64,000 bases of DNA from Lichenostomus cassidix. Taxonomy: Eukaryota > Chordata > Aves > Passeriformes > Meliphagidae. Below are positions 1-13,100 of the stretch, in pieces. The stretch covers positions 9,242,056-9,306,055 of the forward strand of contig CM039189.1 of assembly GCA_008360975.2 (NCBI GenBank), written 5' to 3'. The position numbers were made by a program, and so were the translations under genes. The first letter of the stretch is position 1. The number at the start of each line of letters is the position of its first letter. The notes beneath the pieces are model-generated. The model made no database searches. It saw only the letters and a program-made list of their open reading frames with translations, and was not told where the DNA came from.

Positions 1-3000
1 GTGAGGTGGTGAGGTTAATGTGGCAATATCCCATGCTTAGTAGAGAGGCTTTTTGGCTTTAAGCATTGTGTGTGCTCCCTTCAGATTTATGATTTTGACC
101 CCAGCCTGGCATTATCACACTGTCAGTGGGAGTACGGAGCTGGTTGGAACCTCCAGCTCTTGGTGGTAATCTCTCTTAATTAGTTTACAGTTGAAACAAT
201 TGTCCGACTTTTTGCCTTTAAACAAGGGAAGCTTGCTCTATCAGTGGTTGATTTCCCTGAGGGAGGAAATCCTGAAGGGGGTTATCAGGGAAAGAAAAGC
301 TCTGGGCTCCACTTTCAAAGCAATGCCATGTATGAAGCATGCATCAATCCTGTTAGTACTGCTTATTATTTCACAATGGCGTGTCAGGAATTACAGGCAC
401 AGACCTTTCTAAGGACTCTTGCAGACCTTTATGCACTCTCATCCTGAGTCAGGATTTTGTGGAATTATGTGGTAATAAAAGCTAATTTTACACATTAATT
501 TGCATTCTTTGAAATTGCTCTTTTAATTGCTGATCTTTTTCTGACTTCTCCACAGATCTCTCCTAGCCTTCTCATTGTCGACTTTCTGCCAGGGAGCCCT
601 CCATGCCTCATCATTAGGACTAAAATCTGCCATCAGTTAACACACAGCTTATAACTGGGAGCAGCCCCCTCCCTTGCATGGGAGCACAGACAGTAATAGA
701 CACTATAGTGGCAGCACCAAAGGGAGTTTTACTGTGTATTTTAATGACTTGTGCTTGATTACATTTGCTGGATTGAACTGAAGTTCATTTAGTAATTGGT
801 ATGATTCTTACAGGGTACACATTTGACATTCCTCCCTCATTAAAGAGCTCCAACAATGGCTGTTGCAACTTTCATCTCAAGGGTGACCCTCTCAGATATA
901 TATCCAGTCTTTTTCTTTTGATAAACCACCCAACCCGGCATTCATTAACACTTAACCATCTGCAGCCAGCCCCTCCTAGTACCTTCTCCCTTGCTTTGAT
1001 GATATAATTAAAAGCCTTCTGTATTATCTCCCTTGAAGCAATAAGTCTAGGTGCGTCAGCTCCTGCATTGTTTGTTATTCGATTCTCTCTGTATCAGCTG
1101 TTCCTTGCAACGGGCTCATTTTTCATATGTTGTAAAGATTAGCTGGTGGAGTGGGAGATCAGAGGCATGAGATGGGAGTGTGGCTCTCGATATTAGTAAC
1201 CAGATGCTCATTTGAAATGGTGATGGAGTTTGCTGTTATCTGTTAGATTATTTGGCTCCTTTGCTTTTACCTGAAGATAAACTGGTTTAAGTACTAGTCA
1301 ATGAAAATTAGCATCATCTTTAGTGGCTTTTTATGATAGAGTGTTCTTATCAGTCTGGTTTAGTGTGGCTATTCTCTCTTTGAGTCTGGTTTACAGAAAT
1401 CACAGCTTTGTTTATGCATGTGCCCAAACTTGCCTGTTTGACCTTTGAAGCTGTGATTGTAATATTAATCTATGGGACTATTCTGTTGCAAATCACTTAG
1501 GTGGTCTGTATTTCAGAGGATTTCATTGGGGGACCTCCCTCTTGTCCAGCATGATGTTCCATTATTGTTAGTATATTCTTCATTGAAAGCTAACTCAGAC
1601 TGGTGTTTCAGTACATCTTGTTGTCTGGCTGCTTTTTGTGGGGTTTTTTTTGTGTGTGATGGAGGAGCTGGGATAGCACTGTGCTGCTATTTGTCCACTT
1701 GCACTGATTTTGTATAACTTTATAACAGAGTTGCTTAGCTACAGAAAAACTTGGTACAATGCTTGCGTGCAGATACAAACTTCAGCCCACAAATCCTCAG
1801 TGTCCTGCGGTGTAGCTAAATAGCGTTATTCCAGTTTGCAGGTGGGGAGACTGCATGTGTCAGAGCCACACAGACACTGGCAACAGGATCAGCATTTACT
1901 GAGGAGTTCCTGTTTTACACCCTTGCTTGATGCCTAGCCCCTGCAGCCTTCCCCTGCCTGGTGTTTAAGGGGGGATTGTGAAAGATCTTGAATGGGAAGA
2001 GAAAAAACTGGCATTCTGGCACTAAAGAAATTTTGTCTTGTTTGTCGTCATCATGTTAAGAATTGGATTTTTTTTCCTCTCATTTTTGCCTCTCCTTCCC
2101 ACGTTGCACCTATTTCAGCATTTTTACATGTTTATTGCCTTGTTCCATTGATTTGTTAATTTTCCCAGTAAACTATTATATTCATTACATAAATACAAAG
2201 AAACCTTTCTCAGAGAAGATAGGAAATTTCTCCCACTCATATATACACAAAATGTGGAAACCATTCTCAGGATGCAGAGCAGGAGGGAATGTGTTGACTT
2301 CCAAGTGCAAGATCTCATTAAAATTAGTGGATGCCCTATCCTCTTTGCATAAGGAACATTGCTATTTGGGCTGATTTCCACAGCAACATCTGGGCCACTG
2401 ATAACATCAGTACTGGAGCATTGCTAGGTGAGCTCATGTTTTGTTAATGAAGTAATCTACTGAAAGTGCATATATCATTTTCTAGTACCACATACTTCAC
2501 TGCAAAGTATTGTACTACTATTATAGGAGCTTTCCTTTGCAAATGGGACTTAAAGAATTTTGTTATAGTCAAAAATGGGCGTAGCTTGAATTGAATGGCA
2601 TGCTTGAGAAATGCCACATAAGTCATGAAATGTTAAGACTTAAATACTTTGGTAGTTCAAGGCATTAATTGAGAAATTCCCTGAAAAATTGCTTACTAGA
2701 ACACCTGATGTTCTTGGTAGCTCTGGTGTTACTAAGTATTTGGTATGATAGTATTGGTTTGCTATTTATATATATATTTATGCATGCCAAATTTTTGAGT
2801 GACTCTTCTGCTGATCTAACTACATAATAAAAGTGATCATGATCACAAACATCTGACTTTAGCATGTTCTGGAATAAGCAAATGAAGTTGGATAGAGTAC
2901 ACTGATAAAATACCTTCATTCAAACTCAATTATGAAATCCAGACATCAAAGGAGGAAAAATTAAAACAGTGACAATTTCAGGTGTGGATTGAAATTTCAC

Positions 3001-4013
3001 TCCTTAATAGCCTCTGACTGTGAATGGAGTTACGGATGTCTTGAACAGCTCAGCATAGTCCAACTCTTGTTGGGGTTTGTCTTTTTTAATCTGCAGGCTA
3101 AATATTCTTGTACATTTCTGTTCTGAGAACTAGTGGCCAGTGTTCAGAATGCTCCCAAATGAGGCCACAGATTTGTGGAAGGGAAAGTAATATTGGCCTA
3201 AAAATATCTAGCTGTTTTGAGACAGGTTCCAAAAAGGATTTCATTATCCAAGAATAGAGAAAGCATAAAGAGAAGCAATAGAAGCAGTCAATGAGTCTTT
3301 ATGATTTAAACTTTGTTCTTAAAATTTTGAAGCTACCAGAGATTCCTGAGGTTCTGAAATATTAACCTGCCACTGCTCTGAAAGCAAAGACTTCCCTGTT
3401 TGCCATTGTTTGGCTTATGATGAGTGGGAGTTTTACTGATCTTTCCCAGCTTACTAGGCTGGATAGCCAAATGCTTTGTAATTGAGCTGTGGCAATAATT
3501 TGTAATGTGTAGTGTAGGAAAGGTGAGCAGACCCCATCTCCTTCCCTTCTTCCCCTCCAGGAAGTGTTGGAGAAAATACAGTAGTGTTGTTGTGTTTGCT
3601 AGCAGAACATGTCCAGCCTTGCATATATATTAAGGCGGGCACTTAGCCAGAAGCTTTGAATTATTGTACCCTGACATTACCCACTGTAACTTTTAGCACT
3701 CTGGGCCCATTACTTTGGCTTCCTGCCCAGTAATGTGCAATTTCCACTTACATGAGAAGATGTAGCAGGAGTAACGACTTGTTGGAGGAGGTGTTTTCAT
3801 TCACAGCAAATCAGCCCAGGGCCAGCAGGTGTAAGTTTATAGACACAGCCCAATAATGGCAGCCTGAACTCTTATTTTCTGGCAATCCAACAGCAGATGG
3901 AAGGGAACAGACCTTTGCACACTTGTCATTATCCCCTGACCTCATTGCAAAGTCAAGCTCTTGTAAACAGCCATGCAAAAGCTGCATGATTTCCCTTTTT
4001 TATTCTTTTCCAG
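1..4013 (+). other. EIF2B3 intron, 3' part (5' end outside window)
   Basis: This AT-rich non-coding sequence ends at the acceptor of exon A. I looked for the preceding EIF2B3 exon (the segment ending near ILQK in mammals) and saw no match, so the intron extends beyond the window edge. No repeat family was recognised. Confidence 0.75.
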
Positions 4014-4103
4014 GCACCCCAGAATGCACATCAGAACAGGGCTGATGGATGCCCATCTCTACTGTCTGAAGAAATATGTGGTAGACTTCCTGGTAGAGAA
4101 CAG
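4014..4103 (+). CDS. EIF2B3: EIF2B3 exon A (about residues 188-217)
   Basis: This 90-bp exon begins after a pyrimidine-rich acceptor (tattcttttccag) and ends at donor gtaag (4104). The first G completes the last codon of the preceding exon, which is outside the window. It then reads [20 protein letters not shown] and on to DFLVEN, and stops two bases into an Arg codon (phase 2). It encodes the end of the N-terminal nucleotidyltransferase-like (pyrophosphorylase-type) domain. In gamma subunits this fold is structural, because catalysis of exchange lies in epsilon. The match to vertebrate gamma is close to residue by residue. Confidence 0.95.
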
Positions 4104-7100
4104 GTAAGAAACCAAGTAACACACCAGAGTATGTAGGTATTACATATAAGGTAGTAGCAGGTATTTACATTGATATGTGGTTTACACCAGAGCTTTTAAG
4201 GGAAGATTTTTTTTCCCATTAAATCAGTTAACATAAAATAGAAATAAAAAAGAAACTGATTTTCAAAATACTTTAACTTTACTAAAAGGAATGCCAAGCT
4301 TTATGTCTGGGTTACTTATTTGGATCTTCTGAGGGGGGAAAAAAAACCCAAACCAGCAAAAAACCCCAAACAAAAAACCAAACCAACAACAAAAAAACCC
4401 CAAACAAACAAAAACCAAACAAAAAAAACCCCAAAACAAACAAAAAAAAAAAACCCAAAACAAAACCCTCCCCCTTCCCCAAGAAACAGCGCAAGTGAAC
4501 ACTAATATTTTTGTCTCTTCTGTGCATCCCTTCTTTTCCTAATGTATGTTCTTTTTGGCTGCTCATTTTACCAGGGCTTCCCCATTGTTAGGTTTGTGAA
4601 TACATTTCTGACCTTTGATTTCCCCCACCACAGTCTGTTTTGGTCTTTGCAATCACCTTCTCTCTGCCCCTTCACATCTACCACCACTGCAGGTGGGCTA
4701 TCTCTGTAGCATCCTATGTTTTTAGCTTGTGATATTTCTCTGTCAAAACTCTGAGACCACCCACTGAGAGTAAGAAAAACATCCATTTATGGAAGTGGAG
4801 AAGGATCTTAGCTATAATATTTCATGAAACGGACAAAAAAACCCCCCTGTTTGTCTTTAAAAAACAAACAAATGAACACTCCTCCTCACAGTAAGTAGTT
4901 CAGTTTTTGGAATGATGTCCTGTTCCTGGACTTTTTATAGCCCTCTCATGCCCATTACATACACTGAATGCTCAGTGAGTTCTCAAGAGTTTTTCTCCCC
5001 TTTTAAGTAAGATAAAAGATACAGGGGCTAAGTGTTGTGTTCATAGTACATTTTCTTAGCAGATAAACTGACATGTGCAAAAACATTGAGGGTGAGAGAT
5101 TTATGTTAGTCTTGACCATATACAAATCTGGTGATACAGCTGGATACATGCTTGAAGGAGCTCTTCCAGAATAAGGGTCTCTGAGTGAGTTAAAATTAAG
5201 TGGAAAATCTGTGTTAACCCCCAGGGCAATTTCTTACCATGCATAAGAATAAGGCTTATCCAATACTTTGACTGGTACATGGGGGCATTGTACAAATTAT
5301 TTTAGTTCCCACTTGTGTACAGAAACATGTGTGGAAGGTGAGAAAGCTTCAGGAGCAGCAGATGCTTTAAACCTGGAATAAACCATTTATTCAGTGTATT
5401 TTAGAAAGTTGGTAAGGGTTTGGAATTCTTGTGTTTCCTGTGGTAGCATGAAGCAGTGTTTACACTTTTCTTTTGTCATAATACAGCATGTAGGACTCAT
5501 TTCTTGAAATCCTAGCACCTAGTTTTGCTGGGATTAGACATTTCTGGAATATTAGACATTTCCCACATTCAGTTATTTTTCCCTGGTATTTCATTTGGTT
5601 TTGAATTTAGATCTGTGGGACAAGGATGGTCTTTGTCAGTTATGTCACTCAGAGAGGCCTCTGAGTGTAAGTAGCGGTAACTTCAGATTTCAATGCTTTA
5701 TGCTATTTCAGTGGAAACTGGTGCAATCTTTGACTTTGTCAGTCAGGATTTTACGTTGTATTAACCAAAGCTGTTAGAGTGAAATTCTGTTCTGGACTCT
5801 TCTAGTTGCCCCCGGATCCCCATAGAACAAGTCTACTGACTTTTTGCAAGTATGACTGACTGGGGATTTTTTTGTTATTTTCTGTAGCGAGGTCATTCTC
5901 TGTCTTCACTATTTTTTGAAGCAGAGCTGCTTTTCTGTGACACTTCCCTAACAAATAGATCATTACAGCAGCTAGGCAGCATTTCTTAAGACCTGATAGC
6001 AACATCTGGCTTACTAATGGTAGGTAGCTGCTTCATTCTCTTTATTACACAAATGCTGCTTATTCAGTCAATTGAGAGAGTCAATTGCAAGTAATGTGCT
6101 TAACTGGCAAATCTGGGGAATGGGACTTTTGCCATGAGGAATAACTTCAGCTTTCAGACTTCTGGCATTGGTGGGCATTTGCAGCTTGTTTTTCTTCTCT
6201 GAGGAAGGGGAGGACAGTGCATACCCAAAGATCTTTCCATGTTTGGCAGCAATATGCCAAGACTTTTGAAAGACTCTGGGGATGTTTCTTTTTTTTTTTT
6301 TTGCCTCAAAAGTACTGCCATCTACATAATTGTTTGGTCTTAAGGATTCTTTTTAATACGTTGGTTTTTAGTCTAGCAAGAACCTACAGTAAGATTTTGC
6401 CTCTGCAATTCCGCACCAGGACTGGAGAAGCTCAGATGCCTTGTTTAAGTTGTGCGTGTTTAAAACTAACAGCAGGGACTGAAGTGAACAGTGAAGCTCT
6501 TGTACCTTGCCAGGAAGTACTGACACAGTGTACTTCCTCAATATTACAATATTTACATTGTGTTAATATTTTAACAGCGGGGTTTGATGGCAGGCAGAAC
6601 ACCTTTTTTCATTGTTTGTAGCTCAGTGAAGCATTTACATTTTTTCAAATGTTTTTTTGACATACAAAAGTTGAAAAGATGTTGCCCAGCGGTAAAAAAT
6701 TCAGATGCTACAACTGGCTTTTGTAGAGGAAAACTATGATTACTTCCAGGTTGAAGCATTACATGAAAACTAATGTGGTTATCTGTGTGGGATCTGTTTC
6801 TTCTTCAGTGAGTCCCAGCTTAGCTGCAAAGGTGTGGCAAGAGCAAGCTCTGCCTGGTGAATCTAGTTTGTTTATAGCTGTACCTGTAAGGGTGCACATG
6901 TAATGTGTGTGTTGTCAGTAAAGTACAGTCACAAGCAACTAATATAAAAACAGGGAAAAGAGAACATGAAATGGCTAGACCTTGGTTCTGTCTAAGTAGA
7001 TAAATCTTGCTTTAGGATTTGGGACAACTTTGTTGTATGACAGCTTTGGAAAAATGCTGAATATTCAGCTCCAAGGTGAAGTCATGATACCAAGGTTTTT

Positions 7101-10100
7101 TTCATCAGCTTTATCACAGTCTTGCTTTGTGCTGCTAGACAGATCTTTTAATTTTGCTATGCATTTGTTTCCTCTTCTGGGTGGGATTGTTTGGAAAATA
7201 ATCAGCATTTGTTTGGCAGCAGTGAGATTCTGTGATGAGGGATGTTAGGAGAGGTCAAAATACTGTTTGGTAGCCTGTAACTCAGTTTGTAGTCCTTTAA
7301 TACATTTTTATGAACTATTTTAAAAGGCCTGAATTTATGATTATCCTGCCTGAAGTTTTATTGCGCTATAGCAAATCAAATTCTTGAGTTTTAAAAGGCG
7401 TAACTTGCTAGTGCCTTTGAATAAAAGTTAGAGGAAATATTCTGTTTATTAGAACCCCCTCAAATATGTATGCGCAGACAAAAATAAAAAATACCATGCC
7501 CCTAATGTAATTTAAACCTGGGGAATTTATTTTTCAGGAATGAAACTGCCTTTTCTTTCCTCTCCTAGAAGGAAAAAATGCATTTTGGCAGTTAAATCTC
7601 CATCTATCACTCATCCACTAGTTCAACACTGGATCCTAGTGAAATCAAGTGTGCAAGGGTCCTACCCTGGCCAAATCTACCAAGCGCAAACGCTTGTGGT
7701 TCCATGCTGGCTTGGGCAACAGCTGAAGAAATTCTTGCCCATAGCAGTTTATTTCCTACAGCTGGAATTTGTTCCTTCTCTTCTTTCCACACTTCTGCCT
7801 CACTAGGATATGCAGATTAAAAAGTGCTTTTTATTTTGCTGCAGTGCACTGGCAGCCTCTGCACAGGGGTGCCAGTACAAGACTGGGAGCTCTGCCCTCG
7901 GATGAAGCTCTCCATCCCTGCATCTGCAGTGGATACTCAACCCTGGTGACTTCTGGGTCTGTCCACATGAGATTCACAAGAGGTCACAGACCATACCCTG
8001 CTACTAACTGGATTTATCCTGTCTGAACAGGAACTGTGACCTTAATTTGAAGCAGCTCTTGTTGGGGCTGAATTTTCTGCTGGTGGTACCTGACCCTGGG
8101 GTTTATTTCAGCAGAGGCTTTTGATCCTTCACCAGGTTCCTTTCTTCATCAGTGAAACTAAAGTTGCTGAGGTTGGTCTTGGTAGAGAGTGTGGAGCTGT
8201 ATCACACCTCTGCATGGGAGGGAAGTCAGTTAAAAATATGAGCTCCTTGTATTTAGGTGAGAGCTTTCCTTTCCTCAGCATTTCCTCTTTCAGAGCAAAG
8301 CCAGCCCGGGGATCTCGTAGGTGCCGTGCGTTGTGGTGTGGGAAGACAGGCAAGCACAGGCCATGCATGCTGCTGGAGCTGTTCTGCCAGCACAGGGCAG
8401 GGATAGTTGAAGGTGAACACCTGCACCACATGATGAACTGCACAATATTGCTTTTCTTAAAGCAATCGTTCCACGAGCTGAGCCAGCAGTGAGACAGAAG
8501 CAGAGGCTGTAGCTGGCTGGGGGCACGGCTCCACCCCACAGCTGGCGGGCCTCACACCCCTGGGGCCCTGGGGTGGCAGCCAGCACAGTAGCCAGTCCCT
8601 TTTTTGGCACTCTCCTGAGTGCTAGGTTGGAATCCTGCCTCGCTGCTGCATTCAGAGCAGATGGAAGAAGAGAGTCCTTATTCCTTTTCCCCCATGAACT
8701 TCACGTGTAGCGGAGGGCAGGATGTGGGCCTGTGCTGTGTGAGCCCCGCGTGTTGCACAGACATGCACTGGTATTTCTTTGCTGTGTGCTGACAGTTGGC
8801 TTGCTAACAATCCCAGCAAAGCTGCTACCAAGAGAAACGTGATCAAAGGGAAGTTGCATGGTGGCTTGTGTTCTGTTTTTCCTGAAAATTCCTAAAGCTC
8901 TAGCCTGGTGAAGTAAGATACCTAATTTACAGGAAGGCAGGGAGCAGATAGATATAGAGCACCCCCTTTCCTTGTAAAGTTCCAACATGGAAAATTCAAA
9001 CTTGTTTTGGAAATTAAAGTCTTGAAGATATGTCTCTCTGTATGGCCTGTGAATATGCCTAAGAACATACATAATATGCGTTTATAATATATGTATGCAT
9101 GAATGGCATTGTGCCCAAAGTCAGTTGTGCAGGTACAGATGACAAATATATTTGTTATATTTGTAAGAAACCTGTAGGCCTGTGGAGACTGCTGTTTCCA
9201 CCCCACATTGAGGTAGACCAGAAAGTCCAAACCCAGATCAAGGCTGCCTAAAGCAAAGCAGTATGTGGTCCTAATCAGTAAGGTCGCCAAAATAATTTTC
9301 CTCAAATATCATCAGCGCAGAGCTTGTCAGGAATATGCTAATCAAACCTTAGTTACAGGTCGAGCATACAAAAAGCTACATTTAAAAATACTAACTTTGT
9401 AAATTTTAGCACTTGCCAGTTAATTAGTGCTAAAGAGCTAAAGCTCCTTGTGCAACTTTTTGCTTTTGTATTTGCTACATATTATGGTACAGCCTCCAAT
9501 TGCATGACTCTGTGCATTGTTTTGAGGGCTTTTTTCCCCCTCTGTGACCCCTCTTGCTTCATTTATTGCCCAAGATATTTACTGAAGGAGATACTGTTCA
9601 GTGTTGTACATAACTTCTGTAGTTCAGGTGAAGCCTTATTCCCTGTCTAAATCCTGTTCTGAATATAAGGTAAATACTTTCCTTTTGGAAAGATAAATGT
9701 AAATACGTTCCTCTTGGTGCTCATCACTGATACTGTAATGCCCTACACACACTTCATTAACTATCTTTCCAGCATCCCTATTAGTGAAGCAGTGTTTTTC
9801 CCCCCTCTGAAAGGGGGAAACCAGGGTACACAAGAGCTGAAGTTTGAAGCATCTTTGTCTTAAGTATGCCATTTTTCAGTTGCTAACATTATACAGAGAG
9901 CTCATAATGTTGAAAAAATCTTTTCCGTTGATGATAACTGTTGCAGGGTGACAATCAGTGGCAACCTGCAGAAATTAGATTTATATTAGATTAATGTTCA
10001 GCAGCATCCATTAAAAAAATTTAAAAATCAGTTCTTCAGGCATCATTCATTTGCCTTACATCTTAGCAGTTCTCTTCTCCTCTTGCAACCCTCTTGTACA

Positions 10101-13100
10101 TTTAACACATGTGTTCTAACAAATGAGGCAGTCATTCTTCTGCCTCATTACACAACCATGATTCTTCCCCAGGGCATAGTCCATCTTTGCATTGGGTGAA
10201 GAAGAGATTGAGATTGGGGAGAGAGGAAAAGTAGGTGTGTTTTTAAGGGTTGTATCATAATGTGAACACATGAGGTCTTAACTGAGGTATAAGCAACATG
10301 CTTATAGCTTTTCTTAATTTGAGTGCCCAAGCTGTTACCACGATATTCTTTAACTGTTTGTATATATATTTATGTATGTGATGCTTTTAGAATTAATCAG
10401 TGAGTCTACTGCAACTCTTGCTAATGGAGTAGCTGTTATCAACATAGATTTATCACCTTTCAGGTCAGCCGCCAGAAGGAGATGGGATGCTCTAAACTGC
10501 AAAGAATATCCATCTCAGCATTTATAACCTTGGCCTGGAGCATACTCTCTTTCTCTGTGGAGCAGTGCTTGTGCACTTCAATTACCTTGCAGAAAGAGAG
10601 AATGGAGCATGCCCAAGGTAGAAGGACTTCTACCTTTTAGAAGTAAGAAAACCCAAAACAAACAGGTTTCTTCCAAGCATGTGCAAACACTGTTTTTTCA
10701 GATTTAACCTGATGGAGTATGGGCACTTTTCCTGTTTACAAATATAATGCCCAGACGAAAAGACAACCCTGTGCTGTGCCAAATTCCAAGCATGGAAATG
10801 CGAGAGCTTTCCAGCAGAGCAGATGAAATATTTTTAACATGGTCAAAACAAAGGGGTTTTTCCATAATTTTGGTCTTGGAAATAGCTGAGACATTTTTGG
10901 TGATGCTATCCAAAAAATAATCAGCTTGAGGGAAACACCTGGCATGGGTAATTTCAGCCAAAACAGTTACACATTGGCAAAGTTTACTGACAGATGAAGG
11001 CAGAAATTTACACTAGAAAATTCTGGGAAGTTTTTCTTTAGGTACCCTAGTTGCACCACCTCTGAATGTTGGTCATCTCAGCTTTGGTGGAAGTAGATGA
11101 CACTGTGTGTTTGCTCAGATGTTCTGGGTTCTCTATTTTTCACCAGAGTGTCACGTGCACTTTCTGACATAAGATGATCTTTGGACTTCATTTCAAAAGA
11201 CTGTGTAGGCATATGTAAAACAAAGTTGACAACACACATCTTCCTCTTACACAGGAATTAGGACATTTCACATACTTTCATTGTGCCCTTCCCCCTTTTT
11301 CCCACCCCTCTTCCTCCTAAAAGCCAAGTAAATTTTTATTGCGTTTAATAATGTGCTTTGCAAATCACCATTTTGTCCTGAATCTAGTCCTTAAGAAGTT
11401 TTGTGTGTAGAAAAATCCAGTTTCCCTGGTACAGTCACCTGGGAAATGGGCAGCTCTTCCTGCAGCCAGAAGGATCATGTGTGGTACTGGAAAGGCAAGA
11501 ATGATAAACAGCAACACTGCGGTCACTTAAAAAGGTCTGAGTTAGCAATTCACAGTGCCTTATCCTGGGAATGCTGAGTGCTAACATCTTGCCTGCCGCC
11601 AGGGAAATCCACTTTCCCTGGGGAGCCCTTCACTCGGGGTGCACCCCACGAGAGTCTGAGCTGTAGCTAAGAAAACAAATCAGCTTTCTGCAGTTCTTCC
11701 AGCGCCGCAGAGCTGCCTGCCAGAATTTGCCAGTAGAGAAACTCTTTTCTGAACTGAGCAAATTTGCAGTAAATTTTGTAGCCAAAGTCAGTATGATTTG
11801 TTTACAAAGTTAAACACTGGGGTTTGGGTTGGTTTTTATTTTTTTTAAACTGCTGAAATAAATAAGAGCAAATTGTGTGAGGTCATAGCACTCTGCCTTT
11901 CCAAACTGTTTCAGCTGCAATCCCAGAGCACACTTTTCTGCTCAGCTCTCCTCTGCTGTGTCCAGAGAGCCTCTGCTGGGCCAGCACCAAGAGGGGAGAG
12001 GAAGGTTTGCTGTCTCAATGCTGTGCTGGGAGATCTGTGGCCATGAAAAGAGCTGCAGCAGAGCCACCCTTCTACCCCTTGATAAAGGGCAGGGCAGTAT
12101 GAGGTCTTTGGAAACTGGAGGTGCGAGTGACTGGCTCTGGAGCTCCTGCTTGGATGGCTGTGTGCTATGCTGTACACAAAGGCCCCTGCAGGTTTATATT
12201 AAGGTGCTGCCCAGACTAAACCAGTGCATTTTTTCTTTTTCCCCTCTAAATGCCTTTTTATCATTCAGGCTGTCACCTGTGTTTCCTGGCAAGGGCTGCT
12301 GGCTGGGGGAGGTCTGGCAGAGCTGAACACCCAGCTTTGGTGGTCTTTGTGTGGCTGCCTGAAAGATGGCTTAAAACAGAACCTGCTCTGTGAATACCTG
12401 CGAGTTAACATGTGTCAGCCGTGTGGCTGGAAGGTTTCTCCTTTGCTGTAAAGAGAGATTTTATAATGAATACTTTCCTTGTGATTAAAACGGATAAATA
12501 AACAAATAGCTCCTACAGGAAGTATACTGTGTGAAGACAGGGCAAATAGATTGTAGCTTTCCAAACAAGGAAGAAAAAAAGGGGGGGAAAAACCCCACAA
12601 TCAACTCAACCCAAGCTCCTCCTTAGTGCATTTAATCTGTTACAATGTGAAATGGCAATTCATCTTTCCTATTTCCTTTGCTTGTCAAACATATCCAGCT
12701 GTTGGAGCTTTCCCTGCTCTCTGCTAGAAATGCCAGGATTTAAAATTTGTTGATCTCCTCCTCCTCCAGGGTATCATTACTGTTATCTTTCCATGGTACC
12801 AATCAAGCTCACTCCTGAAACCTCGGGGGGAAAAGCCCTAATGATCCAAACTAGATTTAAACACATTATGATTTTCAGCAAATGCCTTCTGTGAGAAATA
12901 CAATTCCTTTTCCTGTTAGCAGACTACCTGGGAGTAGACATATGTTTGGATGTGCTGAATTGGAGCTGGTCAACTTCATAAATAACTGCAAACCTTTCTG
13001 TGAAACCATGATACTCCATAGTGCCCATGTGCCTGAGATGTCGAAGCATGTTTGCTTGGTTGTGGCTAGCACAGGTCTTTCTCGTGAGAACATTCCACTG

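Noticed and set aside
1..4013. Possible preceding EIF2B3 exon.
   Set aside because: No sequence encoding the segment upstream of [10 protein letters not shown] was found, so the exon must be outside the window.
4263..4566. Highly hydrophobic minus-strand frames resembling membrane segments.
   Set aside because: They are the translation of an A/C-rich simple repeat.
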